50,595 nucleotides of DNA from Sporosarcina sp. (GCA_026169375.1 JAPFCR010000011.1:1-50595); one strand, 5' to 3'; counted from the first letter of the stretch, positions 10,572-20,222 are shown. Made by a program: numbers and translations. Notes: a model not told the origin generated them from the letters alone.

Positions 10572-12599
10572 TTAATCTTTACGCTCTTCCTGAATTGGAT
10601 TGGATGGTGGTCCATAATCCGTTTCTTCTTTCCGTAGATCGCCAATTGACGGATCACTTGGTGCACCTGTCGCATCTGCAACCTCTTCACCTTCTACTTC
10701 TTCACTTGCGTTCGTAGAGGTAGTACCATTCCCACCATTATTATCATAAGAACGTTCTGGCAATGTTCCATGATCTTCCAAGTGAGTAATTTGCTCAGCG
10801 TCAAGCGTTTCTACGTCCAGCAATGTCGTTGCGATTAAATCTAACAAATCTCGTCTTTTTGTTAGAATTTCTTTCGTACGTGCGTACTGCTCTTTGATAA
10901 TTCTTTGCATTTCTTGGTCAATTTCATAAGCAATTGATTCCGAATAGTTTTGTTCAGAACTAAAGTCTCGACCTAAGAACACTTCTCCTTGGGACTGTCC
11001 AAACTGTAATGGTCCGAGTTTTTCACTCATTCCATATTCAGTAACCATTGAACGCGCAATACCTGTCGCACGTTGGAAGTCGTTATGTGCACCTGTTGAA
11101 ACTTCTCCTAAAACAATTTCTTCGGCAACACGTCCGCCTAACAGTCCTGCAATCTTATCCAGTAACTCTGGTTTCGTCATAAAGTAACGGTCTTCTTTTG
11201 GAAGCATGACTGCATATCCACCAGCTTGCCCACGAGGAACAATTGTTACTTTATGGACGGTATCCGCTTCGTCTAACGTTAGGCCAATAACCACGTGTCC
11301 TGCTTCATGGAATGCAACAATGTTTCGTTCTTTCTCTGATATCACTCGGGTCGTTTTCGCTGGACCTGCAATGACACGGTCTGTAGCTTCATCGATATCC
11401 GCCATATCAATTTTTTTCTTATCACGCCTTGCCGCAACGAGTGCCGCTTCGTTTAATAAGTTTTCAAGATCTGCACCAGAGAATCCTGGCGTACGTTGTG
11501 CAAGTGCCTTTAGATTAACTGAATCATCAAACGGTTTATTTCTTGCATGAACTTTTAATACTGCTTCTCTTCCTTTTACATCTGGACGACCTACCGTGAT
11601 TTGACGGTCAAAACGACCTGGACGTAATAAAGCAGGGTCTAAAATATCTGGACGGTTTGTTGCAGCAATGATGATAATTCCTTCGTTTTCACCAAAGCCA
11701 TCCATTTCAACAAGTAATTGGTTAAGCGTTTGTTCACGTTCGTCATGGCCACCGCCAAGTCCCGCACCACGCTGACGACCAACTGCGTCAATCTCGTCAA
11801 TGAAAATAATACCAGGTGCATTCTTTTTTGCATTTTCGAATAAATCACGTACACGTGATGCACCAACACCTACGAACATTTCAACAAAGTCAGATCCTGA
11901 GATTGAGAAAAACGGAACTTCCGCTTCTCCAGCAACCGCACGCGCTAACAATGTTTTACCTGTTCCTGGTGGTCCAACAAGCAAAATCCCTTTAGGAATT
12001 CGTGCACCTACTTCAATAAACTTACGCGGGTCTTTCAAGAAGTCAACTACTTCGACTAGTTCCTGTTTTTCTTCATCTGCACCTGCAACATCGTCAAAGC
12101 CAACTTTTTTCTTTTCATCCGTGTGAAGCTTCGCTTTACTTTTTCCGAAGTTCATCACACGACCGCCGCCACCTCCGCCTTGCGCTTGGTTAAGCAAGAA
12201 GAAGAAAAGAATAAAGATAATAATAAACGGAACGAGTCCCGTAAAGAACGATACCCATGCGCTCTTTTCTGGTGCTTTCAAAAACTCAACATGCGTGCCT
12301 GTATTTGGTGATGAAGCAATATCATGTATTTCACTTAGTAGAGCTTCATCATTTTGCGGAATATTTGTAAGGAATTCTTCTCCCTCTTCATATCCCTTCA
12401 TTGTACCTCTTACTACATATACGAGCTGATCGGGCTGGAGAGTAGCGTTCTCAACGTCTCCTTTTTCCAATGCAATAACAAACTCATTGTAAGTAAGTGG
12501 CTCCGTTTTTGGATTTGTACTGTTAAATGAACCAAAAATCCCCATAATCGCAAGGAAAATCAGTCCGTATAGAAGAAAGTATCGAAGTATCCGATTCAT
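10572..12599 (-). CDS. ftsH: ATP-dependent zinc metalloprotease FtsH
   Basis: Membrane-bound AAA+ protease that degrades misfolded and regulatory proteins. The 675-aa form has two membrane segments (about residues 5-23 and 112-137) flanking an extracytoplasmic domain and a glycine-rich linker. The AAA domain shows Walker A GPPGTGKT (about 209-216), Walker [15 protein letters not shown] and the second region of homology [17 protein letters not shown]. The zinc motif HEAGH is near residue 430. The acidic tail is low-complexity. ATG 12599 has GGGAGG 7 nt upstream; an in-frame start at 12620 is less likely. In B. subtilis it follows hpt, as here. Confidence 0.97.
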   Translation of the reverse strand: MNRILRYFLLYGLIFLAIMGIFGSFNSTNPKTEPLTYNEFVIALEKGDVENATLQPDQLVYVVRGTMKGYEEGEEFLTNIPQNDEALLSEIHDIASSPNTGTHVEFLKAPEKSAWVSFFTGLVPFIIIFILFFFLLNQAQGGGGGGRVMNFGKSKAKLHTDEKKKVGFDDVAGADEEKQELVEVVDFLKDPRKFIEVGARIPKGILLVGPPGTGKTLLARAVAGEAEVPFFSISGSDFVEMFVGVGASRVRDLFENAKKNAPGIIFIDEIDAVGRQRGAGLGGGHDEREQTLNQLLVEMDGFGENEGIIIIAATNRPDILDPALLRPGRFDRQITVGRPDVKGREAVLKVHARNKPFDDSVNLKALAQRTPGFSGADLENLLNEAALVAARRDKKKIDMADIDEATDRVIAGPAKTTRVISEKERNIVAFHEAGHVVIGLTLDEADTVHKVTIVPRGQAGGYAVMLPKEDRYFMTKPELLDKIAGLLGGRVAEEIVLGEVSTGAHNDFQRATGIARSMVTEYGMSEKLGPLQFGQSQGEVFLGRDFSSEQNYSESIAYEIDQEMQRIIKEQYARTKEILTKRRDLLDLIATTLLDVETLDAEQITHLEDHGTLPERSYDNNGGNGTTSTNASEEVEGEEVADATGAPSDPSIGDLRKEETDYGPPSNPIQEERKD

Positions 12600-13019
12600 C
12601 CCAAAGCCTCCCCGTTTCAATCAATTACGCCTCGTGATCATGACATCTAGCTTCGAAGTGAACAACTATTATCAGTTGCACCTGCAAAACGTATGAAATC
12701 TATAGAGGCTTATTCTAGAAAACACATTAATTCATCATGTAATGCTTATGCTTGAATCATTACATCATTCCAACAAGGTTTTTAAAGTGAAAGAAACACA
12801 GCGTTTTTGCACGGTATTTCTTTTTAGCGCATATGGCTAATCACTTCTATTCCTTGCCAAAAACCATTATATTCATTAAAAATTCCACTTCCGCTTCCTA
12901 ATGAGAAGTGAAATAGAAAACTATTTTAAATCTTATCATAAGTAAGATTCAATCTACAATGAAAATGCCTTATATTAGTAAATATTTACATTAAAATAGA
13001 GCAGATTCTTATGCGCTCA
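12600..13019. other. 420-bp spacer between hpt and ftsH
   Basis: No coding region is apparent. It holds the hpt terminator at 12876-12912 and must contain the ftsH promoter. A weak candidate is a GATAAT-type -10 (minus strand near 12670) without a convincing -35. A short inverted repeat GTAATG/CATTAC lies near 12739-12763. I see no RNA gene. Confidence 0.5.
12876..12912 (-). terminator. hpt terminator
   Basis: The stem TTTCACTTC (minus strand of 12904-12912) pairs with GAAGTGGAA (minus strand of 12883-12891) and is followed by TTTTTAATG. It lies about 110 nt past the hpt stop, so hpt ends its operon before ftsH. Confidence 0.7.
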
Positions 13020-13562
13020 TTAAAAAGAGTAAATTTCTTTCTTCAACACACCAATATATGGTAAATTTCTATATTTTTCCGCATAGTCCAGACCATATCC
13101 AACAACGAATGCATCTGGGACTTCGTAGCCGATATAATCCGCTTTCAAATCAACTTTTCTACCACTTGGTTTATCAAGTAATGTGACGATTTTAATTGAA
13201 CTAGCTTTTCTATACTTGAACAGCTCTACAAGATAGCTTAACGTCTTACCACTATCGATAATGTCTTCAATAATTAAAATGTCTCGACCTTCTACACTTG
13301 TGTTTAAATCTTTTACAATTTTAACTTCTCCAGAAGATACCGTTGCATTTCCATAACTAGATACATCCATATAATCAAGCTCTACAAATGCATCGACTTT
13401 CTTCATTAAATCACTCATAAAAGGAAGTGCACCTTTTAACACACCAATCGCAAGCGGAAACTTATCCTTATATTCTTCTGTTAAAATCGCACCAAGTTCA
13501 TCGACTTTTTTTTGAATTTCCTCTTCTGATATTAATACTTCTGCAATGTCATTCTCAGGCAT
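13020..13562 (-). CDS. hpt: Hypoxanthine-guanine phosphoribosyltransferase
   Basis: Salvages hypoxanthine and guanine to IMP and GMP using PRPP. The 180-aa protein shows the PRPP-binding motif [14 protein letters not shown] (about residues 96-109), [13 protein letters not shown] near the N-terminus and [32 protein letters not shown] at the end, all typical of bacterial HPRT. GGAGGAG precedes the ATG. It follows tilS by 17 nt, the conserved tilS-hpt-ftsH order. Confidence 0.97.
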   Translation of the reverse strand: MPENDIAEVLISEEEIQKKVDELGAILTEEYKDKFPLAIGVLKGALPFMSDLMKKVDAFVELDYMDVSSYGNATVSSGEVKIVKDLNTSVEGRDILIIEDIIDSGKTLSYLVELFKYRKASSIKIVTLLDKPSGRKVDLKADYIGYEVPDAFVVGYGLDYAEKYRNLPYIGVLKKEIYSF

Positions 13563-13579
13563 TGAAACTCCTCCTAAAA

Positions 13580-14977
13580 TTAATTACTCCCTGCAATAAA
13601 TATGTATTTACTTTCGGGTGTTTGCTGTTTTGTGAAATATGTTCCATACCGTACATTCAATACAGCACAGACTTCCCCTTGTTTTGTCACGACAACTGGT
13701 AACTGATCGCGTAAAGACCGTTCTACTTTTTCATCTATAAATAACCTCGATAACCTTTTGGCTTTTGTCATCCCTTTTAATAATATTCGATCTCCATCTT
13801 GCCGATGACGAATCAACAGCGGAAGCGATGTTTCTGGTAAATTAAAAAAAGCAATTTCTTTTGCTTTCAATAGAACTTCTTCCTCTACCTCTCCAACTTC
13901 TCCCCAATAAAACCATGCGTACCTCCCCCATGACACCTTTTCGCCTCGCGGTAAGGTCACTTCCTTCTCTTGAACTTCCGGTTTAGGCGCAAAAGTAAAT
14001 CGATTATAAGCACGGGTGAATTGGTAGCCATTCGGTAAATCGATTGAGACATTTCCTTCATTTGAATGTAAATGCCTTAAAAGCTGATGAATTAAATCAG
14101 CTTTATAATAGATACCATGCTCTTCATTATTATAAAGATAATTCAATAGTAGTGGAATTGCCCGCCTTTGTAAAGCGGTTGGCATATGACGAAATCTCTC
14201 TACACACATCGAAGGATATCCTTCTTTTGTAAATTCTATAGAGGATGATACCGCCTCTTTTGCTAATTGTTGTAAAAGGGATTCATCTTCTTGCAAATCT
14301 TGCGTTAAAGATACAGTCCCTTTCACAACTGCCGGGTTTTCTTCTACGAGTCTTGGCATAACATAGCGTCTATACCGATTGCGCATATAATCGTCTGCTT
14401 GATTGCTTGGATCTTCACGAAATGGAACCTCATATTCATTGGCATAATGATAAAGAGCAGCCTTATCAACGGATAAAAATGGTCGAATTAGAAATCCACT
14501 TTTCATATTCCGCTTAATCGGCATACCTAAAGGAGACACTCCTTTTGTAATTTGCATCAGCACTGTCTCAAGTTGGTCCTCCGCGTGATGAGCAGTTGCT
14601 AGTGTTTCGTAACAATCTTCACCCATCACTTCTTCAAAGAAAGTATACCGCCCTTCACGACAAATTTGCTGAACATTTCCCCCCGTTTTTCTTAACAAAT
14701 CTGGTACAGGGACATTTCCACTATAAAAAGGAATCGACATCCGCTCACACCAAGTTCTCACAAGTTGACCATCTTCGACTGATGACTGGCCACGTAGCAT
14801 ATGATCTACATGAACAGCACCAACTTCAATTTCAAATCTTTTCCTATTCGTCCCTAAATAATGTAGGAGCACCATTGAGTCAACGCCGCCTGAGCATGCA
14901 ATCAGGATTCGACGCCCCTTTGAAAGTAAAGCATGCTCTTTTATAAACTGATCCACTTCCTTATCGAATCCTTGCAC
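13580..14977 (-). CDS. tilS: tRNA(Ile)-lysidine synthetase
   Basis: Converts cytidine 34 of the CAU-anticodon tRNA-Ile to lysidine, letting it read AUA. The 465-aa protein has the PP-loop [15 protein letters not shown] near residue 28, the VHVDHMLRG and [17 protein letters not shown] motifs, a middle TilS domain and a C-terminal domain ending in the [15 protein letters not shown] region. The start is a GTG with AGGAAG 7 nt upstream. It lies between spoIIE and hpt as in B. subtilis. Confidence 0.95.
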   Translation of the reverse strand: MQGFDKEVDQFIKEHALLSKGRRILIACSGGVDSMVLLHYLGTNRKRFEIEVGAVHVDHMLRGQSSVEDGQLVRTWCERMSIPFYSGNVPVPDLLRKTGGNVQQICREGRYTFFEEVMGEDCYETLATAHHAEDQLETVLMQITKGVSPLGMPIKRNMKSGFLIRPFLSVDKAALYHYANEYEVPFREDPSNQADDYMRNRYRRYVMPRLVEENPAVVKGTVSLTQDLQEDESLLQQLAKEAVSSSIEFTKEGYPSMCVERFRHMPTALQRRAIPLLLNYLYNNEEHGIYYKADLIHQLLRHLHSNEGNVSIDLPNGYQFTRAYNRFTFAPKPEVQEKEVTLPRGEKVSWGRYAWFYWGEVGEVEEEVLLKAKEIAFFNLPETSLPLLIRHRQDGDRILLKGMTKAKRLSRLFIDEKVERSLRDQLPVVVTKQGEVCAVLNVRYGTYFTKQQTPESKYIFIAGSN

Positions 14978-15025
14978 AACTCATCTTCCTTTCCAATCGT
15001 TTCTATATACTAGTAACTTCTTCAT

Positions 15026-17422
15026 TTACACTAAAGTTGTTGAATAAGGTGTGAAGCTTGACCATTGTGCAAGTACATGATCAACCTCTAACACGAGCAC
15101 AGTTCGATCATCATCGCTTGCTTTAAACTTCCGCTCTAACTCATAAACAATTTGCTCTGCCACTTTCTCACAACTACTTTCACTATATTCCTCTAGTATA
15201 CCGTATAATGCTTGTTCTTGTAACTGTATCGGAACGTCATTATTAAATACACCATCTGTCAGCATAACAATGACATCTCCCGCTTTTAACTGCTCATTTT
15301 TTGTTTCGACAGAAGGTGCAGGGGAAAAGCCAACCGGAACTGACTGACTGTCTAATCTTAAAAACTCATCACCGCGCTTAATATATGTGCTCATCGAACC
15401 CGCTTTCCATGACCATAACCGCCCATCTTGTAAATCAATCAACGCTAAATCTAATGTTGCGTACATATCATCCAACCCATTCAACGACATAATGTAATGT
15501 AACGTATGCATCGCTGTTTCTGGATTCATCTTCTTATCTAAACATTCCCTCATTAAGCGAATCACTTTTCGACTTTCATGGTAAGCTTCGATATCTTGAC
15601 CCATCCCATCAGACAATAAAACTGCAACGAGCCCTTCATGCACTGAAAAAACTTCATAGGCATCACCCGTTTGTAACGTTTCATAACCTGCTGTCATCAT
15701 CACGCCATAGTCGAAAGAAAATCTTACCGCTGATTCTAACGTGACGTGCATATGTGTAAAAGGTTCTTGTTTTACAGCTGACTTCACAATTTTGAATGGT
15801 TCTTTATAATGCTCCTCCAAAATCGGTACAATAAAACGTTCTGCTAATGTCGTATCGACTTCAAAATCTGATTTCTTTTCTGGTAAACAGCAAATGACTT
15901 TTCGACTTCCAGGTTCCTCTGATAACACATCAACCTGGAAATATTCAACCCCTTGCGCTTCCAACTGCCGTGCAATCTCTTCTTCAGCAGGTTGATAAAC
16001 CGACAAATCTTCTTTAATCGCATTCATTACTTTATCTAAATGCGTACTCATATCACGCAATTGTAAAGCAAGCATTTTCCTTCCATGCTGAAGTTGATCG
16101 CTTAATAATCGATTTGCCGTTTGCGCTTCCATTTCTTCTATTAAACTTGGAAAACGAATACATTTATATTTAATTTTTTCTTCTATTCGATGCCTCGATG
16201 CCCTTTTCATAAATGAATACTTACTCTCCCACTCTTGCATTAAATCACCCATATCACTCTCTTCATCTTCCCAACATCTGGTATATCTAAAGCATGATTG
16301 ACACACACTAGGCACTGGCACTGCTTGACTGTGACCTTGTTGAAGCCGCTGACCTTCTTTTCCGCTTACTAGTGTTGACATAAACTCCGCAAATTGTTGG
16401 AAGTCTTGCAATTGCTCATCTAATCTTTCCGTAATCCACTTTTGCCGTTTCGACTCAACTTCATTCTTAGGGATGAAGATTTCCTTTAAGGATGCTACAG
16501 CTTTTGATGGAATGAGGAAAAAAAGCAATGTTCCTACACCAATTGAGATAAAGTATGTTGAATCTAATGGTAGGGTTAAGTCGTACATAAAGAAAAAGAG
16601 AGAAACGAGCAGAGCCCCTGTTGCAATCCCCAATTTACCGAATCTCCGTAAAGTACCCGCGAAAAAGCCTGTCATTCCATAAACCGCCATCATCCCCGTA
16701 AAAGATAATTCCGCCAAACCTATAATGGCGGCTACAATCATCGCAACAGTTGTTGCAAATGGCACCCCGCCAACAAAAGCTGCAAACAACAATAATAAGT
16801 GAATAAAAACACCTGCTATCGCTACTTGACCAATGACAATGCCTTGCATGCCTGTAATGGCCATCACACCTACAATACAAGCGGCCCCTAACCGCTCTGG
16901 TGTCCATTCTTCAAAAAACATGCGATCTGCTGATGGAAATGCCGAAAACAAAAAGAACGTAATGAACAATGCCATCATCACTTCAAGACCTATAAAGAAC
17001 TGAACGTCTAACGGCATCATTCCACCATGCATCATAAGTTGCCACAGTAACTGGATCACGAAAACTGAACTCGCTACTGTAAGTGGAACCGATTTCTTTG
17101 CAACCGGTAAACGAATCAATGTATGAAATAAACCTAATTGTAATAAATGAATCACAGCTTGACCTAAACCAAGAAACGCACTACCAACCATTCCACCAAT
17201 AAACACCCAAATTAAATACTTCCGGAAACGTATACTCGCCAATGCCCAAACAGGCAAGAAAAATGGGACAGCTGCATCAAACAAGACTGCTTGCGCTAAG
17301 AAAAAAGAACCAACTACAAAAAGGAATATCATTGCCAAGTCTACCCACTTCTTTTTAAGCTCCTCAATGTACATGCGAATCGGTTGCCACATCGGTCGTT
17401 CCATTCTACTTGTTAACTTCAA
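15026..17422 (-). CDS. spoIIE: Stage II sporulation serine phosphatase SpoIIE
   Basis: PP2C-type phosphatase that dephosphorylates SpoIIAA, releasing sigma-F in the forespore, and also interacts with FtsZ at the polar septum. The 798-aa protein has about ten membrane segments in its N-terminal 320 residues, a central regulatory region with CQSCFRYTRCW, and a C-terminal phosphatase domain with LLSDGMGQ, STYIKRGDEF and VIMLTDGVFNND. I place the start at a TTG (17422) with AGGGGG 9 nt upstream. The longer in-frame start at 17497 lies upstream of the likely promoter -10. An ATG at 17404 is another option. Confidence 0.93.
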   Translation of the reverse strand: MKLTSRMERPMWQPIRMYIEELKKKWVDLAMIFLFVVGSFFLAQAVLFDAAVPFFLPVWALASIRFRKYLIWVFIGGMVGSAFLGLGQAVIHLLQLGLFHTLIRLPVAKKSVPLTVASSVFVIQLLWQLMMHGGMMPLDVQFFIGLEVMMALFITFFLFSAFPSADRMFFEEWTPERLGAACIVGVMAITGMQGIVIGQVAIAGVFIHLLLLFAAFVGGVPFATTVAMIVAAIIGLAELSFTGMMAVYGMTGFFAGTLRRFGKLGIATGALLVSLFFFMYDLTLPLDSTYFISIGVGTLLFFLIPSKAVASLKEIFIPKNEVESKRQKWITERLDEQLQDFQQFAEFMSTLVSGKEGQRLQQGHSQAVPVPSVCQSCFRYTRCWEDEESDMGDLMQEWESKYSFMKRASRHRIEEKIKYKCIRFPSLIEEMEAQTANRLLSDQLQHGRKMLALQLRDMSTHLDKVMNAIKEDLSVYQPAEEEIARQLEAQGVEYFQVDVLSEEPGSRKVICCLPEKKSDFEVDTTLAERFIVPILEEHYKEPFKIVKSAVKQEPFTHMHVTLESAVRFSFDYGVMMTAGYETLQTGDAYEVFSVHEGLVAVLLSDGMGQDIEAYHESRKVIRLMRECLDKKMNPETAMHTLHYIMSLNGLDDMYATLDLALIDLQDGRLWSWKAGSMSTYIKRGDEFLRLDSQSVPVGFSPAPSVETKNEQLKAGDVIVMLTDGVFNNDVPIQLQEQALYGILEEYSESSCEKVAEQIVYELERKFKASDDDRTVLVLEVDHVLAQWSSFTPYSTTLV

Positions 17423-17454
17423 TTTTCCATACCCCCTATGTTTACGTACAACCG

Positions 17455-17519
17455 AGTATACACAGAATGGTTGAAAATTTTTGTCTGTTCGTGACAAGAA
17501 ACTAAAAAAGTTTTCGACG
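17455..17519 (-). promoter_or_regulatory. Candidate Spo0A-dependent spoIIE promoter
   Basis: On the minus strand a TATACT -10 box (17455-17460) lies about 30 nt before the TTG start. A CAGACA-like -35 is 21 bp upstream, the long spacing known for spoIIE in B. subtilis. Further upstream GCGTCGAAAA (17511-17520) differs by one base from the 0A-box core TGTCGAA. Assignment is by analogy. Confidence 0.45.
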
Positions 17520-17551
17520 CATTCCGAACTATTTTTCTTCTTATAAAAACA

Positions 17552-17580
17552 TTGACTTTCCTCACCAATATATGTATTAT
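17552..17580 (+). promoter_or_regulatory. tRNA promoter
   Basis: TTGACT (17552-17557) and TATTAT (17575-17580) are 17 bp apart, with a predicted start near 17587, 15 nt before the tRNA-Met gene. It is divergent from spoIIE. Confidence 0.8.
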
Positions 17581-17601
17581 TATAAATGTTGTTTAAAGTG
17601 A

Positions 17602-17675
17602 GGCGGCGTAGCTCAGCTGGCTAGAGCGTCCGGTTCATACCCGTAAGGTCGGGGGTTCGACTCCCTCCGCCGCCA
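17602..17675 (+). tRNA. tRNA-Met (CAT)
   Basis: A 74-nt cloverleaf with a full 7-bp acceptor stem (GGCGGCG/CGCCGCC), D stem GCTC/GAGC, CAT anticodon at 17636-17638 and T loop TTCGACT. CCA is not encoded. The body resembles the elongator tRNA-Met found at this place in B. subtilis rather than the initiator. The anticodon stem has a C.U mismatch (17630/17644) at the second pair. Confidence 0.93.
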
Positions 17676-17680
17676 TAATA

Positions 17681-17920
17681 GAAATGCTGAAACGGTTGTT
17701 TAGACTCGACAGGCATAAGACAAATTGGCAACGTGGCGATCTTTGCCACATAGCCAATTTAACTTATGACCCGAGAGTCTGACCGTTGAAGCTGGATCGA
17801 GAAATGCTGAAACGGTTGTTTAGACTCGACAGGCATAAGACAAATTAGCGACATGGCGATCTTTGCCACATAGCTAACTTAGCTTATGACTCAAGAACTT
17901 GATCATTGAAGCTGGATTGA
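17681..17920 (+). repeat. Tandem 120-bp structured direct repeat (two copies) between two tRNA genes
   Basis: Copies at 17681-17800 and 17801-17920 are equal in length. The first 46 bases are identical; 14 later differences are all transitions, with no indel. Copy 1 folds into one long interrupted hairpin: AACGGT/ACCGTT, AGACTC/GAGTCT, CATAAG/CTTATG, AAATTGGC/GCCAATTT, and GTGGC/GCCAC around a 7-nt loop. In copy 2 one inner pair changes from G-C to A-T in both arms, while the outer stems weaken. A start-like fragment of a third copy begins at 17921. No coding region fits. It would be co-transcribed with the tRNAs; function unknown. Confidence 0.85.
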
Positions 17921-17984
17921 GAAATGATGAATGCAAGTGAAAGATGCCACAAACATAAATTAAAAACAATATACTTCTTATTAA

Positions 17985-18056
17985 GGCCCCTTGGTCAAGC
18001 GGTTAAGACACCGCCCTTTCACGGCGGTAACACGGGTTCGAATCCCGTAGGGGTCA
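17985..18056 (+). tRNA. tRNA-Glu (TTC)
   Basis: A 72-nt cloverleaf: acceptor GGCCCCT/AGGGGTC (one G.U pair), anticodon stem CCGCC/GGCGG around CTTTCAC with anticodon TTC, and T arm ACGGG-TTCGAAT-CCCGT. CCA is not encoded. It follows tRNA-Met and the tandem repeat on the same strand, as in the B. subtilis trnSL Met-Glu pair. Confidence 0.97.
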
Positions 18057-18061
18057 TCTTT

Positions 18062-18109
18062 AAAAAGCTGTTCAATGAATTGAAAATATAATTCATTGAA
18101 CAGCTTTTT
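18062..18109 (+). terminator. tRNA operon terminator
   Basis: A perfect 20-bp stem (from AAAAAGCTGTTCAATGAATT) with an 8-nt loop ends in TTTTTC directly after tRNA-Glu. Confidence 0.93.
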
Positions 18110-18178
18110 CTTTGCTTACTCCCTTAACTAACTATCGAAATCACGACATGACAATCCTAAAAACATCTAACTCACAAC

Positions 18179-18224
18179 GAAAAAGCGATGCGATTGAAAT
18201 CACTCCAATTGCATCGCTTTTTTA
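18179..18224 (-). terminator. yabR terminator
   Basis: The stem AAAGCGATGC / GCATCGCTTT, extended by CAATT/GATTG pairs, is followed by T-rich sequence on both strands. It lies between yabR (minus) and the tRNA terminator, so it may work in both directions. Confidence 0.85.
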
Positions 18225-18261
18225 TATAAAACATTTTTCTTACATTGAATATACTAGCAAG

Positions 18262-18705
18262 TTATCCTCGTCTTGCACCACGGCCACCACGTTTTGATTC
18301 AGTCGCTCTTTTCAGAGTAGAAAGACGTTCTTCACTATCTTTCATGAAACGCGCCATTTTTTGTTCAAAATTTTCCGTACGATTTTGGCTTGGACGTCCG
18401 CCTGAACGACCGCCACCGCCTCTACTTGGTCGACTGCTGCCTGTACGTGCACGCTGTGGACGCTCAGATTCAGGTTTTGCTCTTCTAATAGATAAACCAA
18501 TTTTACCGTCGTCTCCAACATTCATCACTTTTACTTCAACAGTGTCGCCAACCTTAAGATGTTCGTTAATATCTTTTACGTAACTATCTGCAACCTCACT
18601 AATGTGGACAAGACCTGTCGAGCCATTCGGTAACTCTACAAACGCTCCGAAGTTCGTGATTCCTGTCACTTTCCCTTGTAACTTGCTATTTACTTCAATT
18701 GACAT
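18262..18705 (-). CDS. yabR: S1-domain RNA-binding protein (general stress protein 13 family)
   Basis: The 147-aa protein has one N-terminal S1 RNA-binding domain (about residues 5-75: GKVTGITNFGAFVELPNGSTGLVHISEVAD, VKVMNVGDDGKIGLSIRR). A basic Arg/Gly/Ser-rich low-complexity tail follows. Its position after divIC matches B. subtilis yabR. Such proteins bind RNA or ribosomes; the specific role is not clear from sequence. GGAGGAGC precedes the ATG after an eight-T tract. It ends a transcription unit. Confidence 0.9.
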   Translation of the reverse strand: MSIEVNSKLQGKVTGITNFGAFVELPNGSTGLVHISEVADSYVKDINEHLKVGDTVEVKVMNVGDDGKIGLSIRRAKPESERPQRARTGSSRPSRGGGGRSGGRPSQNRTENFEQKMARFMKDSEERLSTLKRATESKRGGRGARRG

Positions 18706-18839
18706 AAAAAAAATGCTCCTCCTTAAGATTTAAACGGGTTTTCTTTATTAGAAAACCTTCCTGACTATTTTCACAAGTCTTGACAGTAGACTAAGTTCTA
18801 TACTCTATTATAGCGAACAAAAAAAGAGTGTCAATAAGA

Positions 18840-19256
18840 CTACTCTTTTTCCTCATCTTTCTTTTTGACTTTTTCCTCTTTTTCAGGAATTGAAAAAATG
18901 ATTTCATGCTCGTCTGATAAAAAATATTCTTGACGTGCAAGCTTTGCAATATATTCATCGTCATTTAAATTTTCTAGTTGCTTTGTTAATACAGCTTGCT
19001 CTTCTTCCTTCTCTGCTAACTCAGCTAGTAAAACCTGTCTTTCTTTCTCTTTAACCGCTAACACTTTCTTTTGTCCGAAAAATAAATTTGTAAGAACACC
19101 AAATGATATGACGACAATCACAGCTAGTACTGCAAGCCGTCGATACAATCGGACTTTTTGGGCTTTCTTACGACTTTCCTGTTGTTCTCGTGTGCGGACA
19201 TATTCATTTTTTAGTTTCGTCACGTTTTTAGCAACACGTTTCGTTTGCCTTCTCAC
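18840..19256 (-). CDS. divIC: Cell division protein DivIC (FtsB-like)
   Basis: Bitopic divisome protein that acts with FtsL and DivIB at the septum. The 138-aa protein has a basic cytoplasmic N-terminus, a single membrane segment (about residues 40-60), and an extracytoplasmic coiled coil (about 66-105, rich in E/K/L/A). The conserved YIAKLARQEYFLSDEHEIIFSI end region of the septum formation initiator family follows. It closes with a charged K/E tail. The start is GTG with GGAAGTG 7 nt upstream. It follows yabP-yabQ as in B. subtilis. Confidence 0.94.
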   Translation of the reverse strand: MRRQTKRVAKNVTKLKNEYVRTREQQESRKKAQKVRLYRRLAVLAVIVVISFGVLTNLFFGQKKVLAVKEKERQVLLAELAEKEEEQAVLTKQLENLNDDEYIAKLARQEYFLSDEHEIIFSIPEKEEKVKKKDEEKE

Positions 19257-19310
19257 TTGTCTGCACTTCCTTTCCGCAATAAGCCACCCTTTATTATATT
19301 CAAGTATATA

Positions 19311-19778
19311 CTATTTCATTTTGTTTTTAAAGGGCTTTTTGGTTAATTTACGGAATATTAGAACAAATGGATTGAAAGAAAGTTTTAAAAGTCGACCGAT
19401 CACGTTCAGTACGGATTTCACCATGGAATAAATGACCGTCAGCACAAACCAAATCGGCTTTATCAGTAATAATAAAAAGATACGGCCAACGAAACGAAAC
19501 GGACGATGAAAAAAACTTACATACAATAAAAGCCCGCTAAATTGTGCCAACGGATCATAAATTCTCCATGCTCCGTCTCTTACAATATATAAAATCAAAA
19601 ATGCCCAACAACCTACAAAAATCCAACCAATCACTTCAATGATGGTTGCATACTTTCTAACAAGCGACCCCTTTTCTCCGTAAGCAACCCCTGTACCAAT
19701 TGCATCGATGAGAGCCGCCGCAACAATGCCTGTCCCAATCATTGCTAGGAGACTGAAAAGCTGGACAGATAAACTCAT
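19311..19778 (-). CDS. yabQ: Spore cortex biosynthesis protein YabQ
   Basis: Sporulation membrane protein needed for cortex formation in B. subtilis. The 155-aa protein has about four hydrophobic segments (roughly residues 5-25, 45-66, 78-92 and 98-120) and a basic C-terminus, as in the YabQ family. Its start overlaps the yabP stop in an ATGA arrangement, so the two are co-translated. Neighbours yabP and divIC support the assignment. The biochemical role is unknown. Confidence 0.92.
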   Translation of the reverse strand: MSLSVQLFSLLAMIGTGIVAAALIDAIGTGVAYGEKGSLVRKYATIIEVIGWIFVGCWAFLILYIVRDGAWRIYDPLAQFSGLLLYVSFFHRPFRFVGRIFLLLLIKPIWFVLTVIYSMVKSVLNVIGRLLKLSFNPFVLIFRKLTKKPFKNKMK

Positions 19779-20071
19779 CCAAATATTTTTTGGAGGAAAC
19801 CGCGAGATCCCGAGTCGTCTTCATCGTACTGCATTAAACGAACCGTTCCCTCTAGTGTAAGTAACCCTTTATCCACATCTAAGTGGACGATGCGTAATTC
19901 CTCCCCTTGGATTTGTAATAATCCTTGTGAAGTGCGGACAAGAAATTCCTCCTGATCAAAACGATCAATGGACTTCACGGAAGTTAAATCCATCCTTTTT
20001 CGATTCCTCATTGTCACTACATGATCACCAGATGGTATTGTGTACGTTGAGCTGTCTGTTTGAATTTGCAT
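19775..20071 (-). CDS. yabP: Sporulation protein YabP
   Basis: Small (98 aa) soluble protein of the YabP/YqfC family, required for normal spore coat and cortex development in B. subtilis. Family features include the beta-rich sequence with MRNRKRMDLTSVKSIDRFDQEEFLVRTSQGLLQIQGEELRI split across the middle and a conserved LTLEG near residue 80. GGAGG lies 6 nt before the ATG. It overlaps yabQ by 4 nt. Confidence 0.93.
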   Translation of the reverse strand: MQIQTDSSTYTIPSGDHVVTMRNRKRMDLTSVKSIDRFDQEEFLVRTSQGLLQIQGEELRIVHLDVDKGLLTLEGTVRLMQYDEDDSGSRGFLQKIFG

Positions 20072-20171
20072 ATTCTTCCTCCTCTGCTTGTACGTTCAAT
20101 CTATCCTATGCAGAAACAATTCGAAACATGACCTATTAAATTGCATAATCATTTAGACTTTCTTTTAACTA

Positions 20172-20222
20172 AAAAAACCTGATGCAAAGAAAGGATTTCT
20201 CCCCCCCCCTTTGCATCAGGTT
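20172..20222 (-). terminator. rqcP terminator with poly-C/G loop
   Basis: A perfect 13-bp stem (AACCTGATGCAAA/TTTGCATCAGGTT) encloses a loop with nine consecutive C on the plus strand (20201-20209). On the minus strand it is followed by TTTTTAG. It lies 40 nt past the rqcP stop and separates it from yabP. Confidence 0.9.

Noticed and set aside
10454..10690. 78-codon minus-strand frame at the ftsH end
   Set aside because: It overlaps the ftsH 3' end in another frame and runs through the ftsH terminator.
18245..18583. 112-codon plus-strand open frame rich in Arg and Pro
   Set aside because: It is the antisense shadow of the Arg/Gly-rich tail of yabR.
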